Of a stretch of DNA of 8,495 nucleotides, positions 7,341 to 8,495 are shown one piece after another. The number at the start of each line of letters is the position of its first letter. Position 1 is the first letter of the stretch. The stretch is taken from the NCBI GenBank assembly GCA_025869455.1, contig JAOZVT010000629.1:1-8495 (forward strand), given 5' to 3'. The position numbers were made by a program, and so were the translations under genes. Below the pieces are notes generated by a model. It saw only the letters and a list, made by a program, of their open reading frames with translations, ran no database searches and was not told the origin of the DNA. The DNA comes from Prosthecobacter sp. (GTDB lineage: Bacteria; Verrucomicrobiota; Verrucomicrobiia; Verrucomicrobiales; Verrucomicrobiaceae).

Positions 7341-7394
7341 AGCTGGTGATTGCCAGCCCTGACCAGCTGCGTTTATGATCGGCTTGGCTGGTCA
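7341..7394 (+). repeat. Overlapping AGCTGGT/ACCAGCT inverted repeats upstream of queA
   Basis: AGCTGGT (7341-7347) pairs with ACCAGCT (7362-7368). TGACCAGC (7360-7367) can alternatively pair with GCTGGTCA (7387-7394). The shared central strand means only one hairpin can form at a time. The set ends 42 nt before the chosen queA start. Confidence 0.5.
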
Positions 7395-7436
7395 TTCGTG
7401 GCCGGCAAGGCTAAGAATCCTTTTCCCATTCGTTAC

Positions 7437-8414
7437 GTGCTAACTTCTGACTTCGACTACCATCTCCCACCCGAACTCATTGCCAGTGAACCGCTGCCTA
7501 ATCGTGCGGCTTCGCGTATGCTGGTGGTGCATCGTGACTCTGGGACGCTGGAGCATCGGCTGTTTGCGGAGCTTCCAGAGTTTGTGAGGGCAGGGGATCT
7601 GTTTGTGATGAACAATACGCGGGTGGTCCCGGCGCGTTACTTTTCCAATGACGGAAATCGTGAGGTGCTGCGTCTAGAGCCGCTGACGGCGACTCGCTGG
7701 CGCTGCATGGTGAAACCTGGGAAGAAATTCCGACTGGGGCACACGGTGCAAATCGGTGATGCCACCGGCACCGTGGAAGAGATTCTGGAGAATGGTGAAC
7801 GCATCCTGCAATGGGATCGCGAAGTGGATGAGGCTGCTCACGGTCATTTGGCTCTGCCGCATTACATGGGGCGTGATGATCAGCCTGCGGATCGGGAGCG
7901 TTACCAGACGGTGTTTGCCCAAACGGCAGGGGCGATTGCGGCACCCACAGCAGGACTCCACTTCACGCCTGAAATGGTTCAAAAACTACCGCATGCTTTC
8001 GTGACCCTGCATGTGGGCGTGGGTACCTTTCAACCCGTGAAGGCGGAAAAGATCAGCGAGCACATCATGCATAGCGAACGCTATGAAGTGGGGGCAGAGA
8101 CGGCAGCGGCTATCCAACAAGCCAAACGAGTCATTGCCGTTGGGACGACTGCTATGCGTACGCTTGAGACCGTGGCTCGTGATCATGCAGGCTCCATCGT
8201 GCCTCAGAGTGGAAGTACGGATATTTTCATTTACCCCGGCTATCAGTTCCGCGCCGTGGGGGCCATGCTGACCAATTTTCACCTCCCCAAATCCACGCTC
8301 ATCATGCTGGTGAGCGCTTTTGCGGGGAAGGAGCTGATTCTACGAGCTTACGAAGAGGCGATCCGCGAACGGTATCGCTTCTTCAGTTATGGGGACTGCA
8401 TGCTGATCCTGTGA
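7437..8414 (+). CDS. queA: S-adenosylmethionine:tRNA ribosyltransferase-isomerase
   Basis: QueA transfers and isomerises the ribosyl part of SAM onto 7-aminomethyl-7-deazaguanine at the wobble position of GUN-anticodon tRNAs, giving epoxyqueuosine, the next-to-last queuosine step. The GTG at 7437 is chosen because it yields MLTSDFDYHLPPELIA, matching the usual family N-terminus; the longer TTG at 7350 adds a non-conserved stretch. The product has 325 residues, slightly short for a family of about 340-356. Conserved blocks are MNNTRVVPAR (58-67), RYQTVFA (155-161), GAIAAPTAGLHF (165-176), HVGVGTFQPV (192-201), VGTTAMRTLE (235-244), NFHLPKSTLIML (280-291) and RFFSYGDCMLIL (314-325). The shortening seems to lie after PAR, where the usual loop is compact. 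No Shine-Dalgarno is present; CCTTTTCCC lies at 7419-7427. The family call is very strong; the start is likely. Confidence 0.95.
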   Translation: MLTSDFDYHLPPELIASEPLPNRAASRMLVVHRDSGTLEHRLFAELPEFVRAGDLFVMNNTRVVPARYFSNDGNREVLRLEPLTATRWRCMVKPGKKFRLGHTVQIGDATGTVEEILENGERILQWDREVDEAAHGHLALPHYMGRDDQPADRERYQTVFAQTAGAIAAPTAGLHFTPEMVQKLPHAFVTLHVGVGTFQPVKAEKISEHIMHSERYEVGAETAAAIQQAKRVIAVGTTAMRTLETVARDHAGSIVPQSGSTDIFIYPGYQFRAVGAMLTNFHLPKSTLIMLVSAFAGKELILRAYEEAIRERYRFFSYGDCMLIL

Positions 8415-8495
8415 TCAGATCATGCCCAGCTTCATTTTACCTTCCACGGAGATCATGCCCTGATTCCAGGCGGGCTCCCAAACGAGTTCGAATGC
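8415..8495 (-). CDS. DUF59/MIP18-family protein (SufT/PaaD-like), C-terminal 26 residues
   Basis: Read on the minus strand from the window edge, this gives AFELVWEPAWNQGMISVEGK followed by MKLGMI and a TGA at 8417-8415. The pattern L-V-W-x-P-x-W-x-x-x-M-I-S-x-x-x-x-x-x-L-G closely matches the C-terminus of DUF59 proteins, where LVWDPPWTPDM-like strings are characteristic. Such proteins act in Fe-S cluster assembly or transfer (SufT, PaaD and eukaryotic MIP18 relatives). Only the tail is visible, so the active part of the domain cannot be checked. It converges on queA with no spacer. The family call comes from a short match and is probable rather than certain. Confidence 0.72.
   Translation of the reverse strand, partial: AFELVWEPAWNQGMISVEGKMKLGMI

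Larger units (their letters stand above)
7226..7378 (+). other. 50-codon open continuation after the Ig-protein stop; possible coding remnant
   Basis: After the TGA at 7223-7225 the same frame stays open for 50 codons to a TGA at 7376-7378. The reading looks protein-like (GQWRVFS at the start, TVSFSATD in the middle, SGYKLVIASPDQLRL at the end), and by hand count 30 of 50 third positions are G or C. A separate 45-codon ORF could start at the GTG at 7241 but has no ribosome binding site. It may be the decayed end of a longer ancestral gene, a tiny gene or chance. I do not recognise the sequence. Confidence 0.3.

Noticed and set aside
7350..7436. 29-residue N-terminal extension of QueA from a TTG at 7350
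   Set aside because: The extension is not family-like, while the GTG at 7437 gives the canonical QueA N-terminus.

Overview
The window looks like bacterial chromosome from the phylum Verrucomicrobiota, most likely Verrucomicrobiae near Prosthecobacter/Verrucomicrobium. The evidence is indirect: a large secreted protein carries disulphide-poor Ig-like repeats and an N-terminal module that resembles the Verru_Chthon cassette protein A family; there is a secreted SGNH hydrolase of a type I associate with Planctomycetes/Verrucomicrobia; and none of the visible starts has a Shine-Dalgarno sequence. Genus-level placement is a guess.

Layout, left to right. (1) 1-1387, minus: the N-terminal 462 residues of a two-unit FtsX/MacB-type ABC transporter permease, running off the left edge. 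(2) 1388-1490: a short divergent spacer with four exact 9-bp-phased TCCTG units. (3) 1491-2300, plus: murI, glutamate racemase. (4) 2313-3596, minus: a secreted SGNH/GDSL hydrolase, convergent with murI across 12 bp. (5) 3597-3784: a divergent spacer. (6) 3785-7225, plus: a 1146-residue secreted protein with a signal peptide, a ~500-residue AT-rich module resembling the middle of VccA, five Ig-like domains and a distinct C-terminal module with an acidic tail. (7) 7226-7436: a region with several inverted repeats, whose first 150 nt also read open in the frame of the preceding gene. (8) 7437-8414, plus: queA, with a GTG start. (9) 8415-8495, minus: the last 26 residues of a DUF59/MIP18-type (SufT/PaaD-like) Fe-S assembly protein, whose stop abuts that of queA in the palindrome TGATCA.

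The genes do not form one pathway. murI (peptidoglycan precursor supply), queA (tRNA queuosine) and the DUF59 gene (Fe-S maturation) are housekeeping genes. The permease, the SGNH hydrolase and the Ig protein are envelope or exported functions. Gene orientations alternate, so most genes are probably transcribed singly.

The least ordinary object is the 3785-7225 gene: a Sec-exported Ig-array protein whose N-terminal half appears to be a transplanted piece of a pilus-cassette-associated protein, with base composition clearly different from its own 3' half. No RNA gene, CRISPR array, insertion sequence or attachment site was found.
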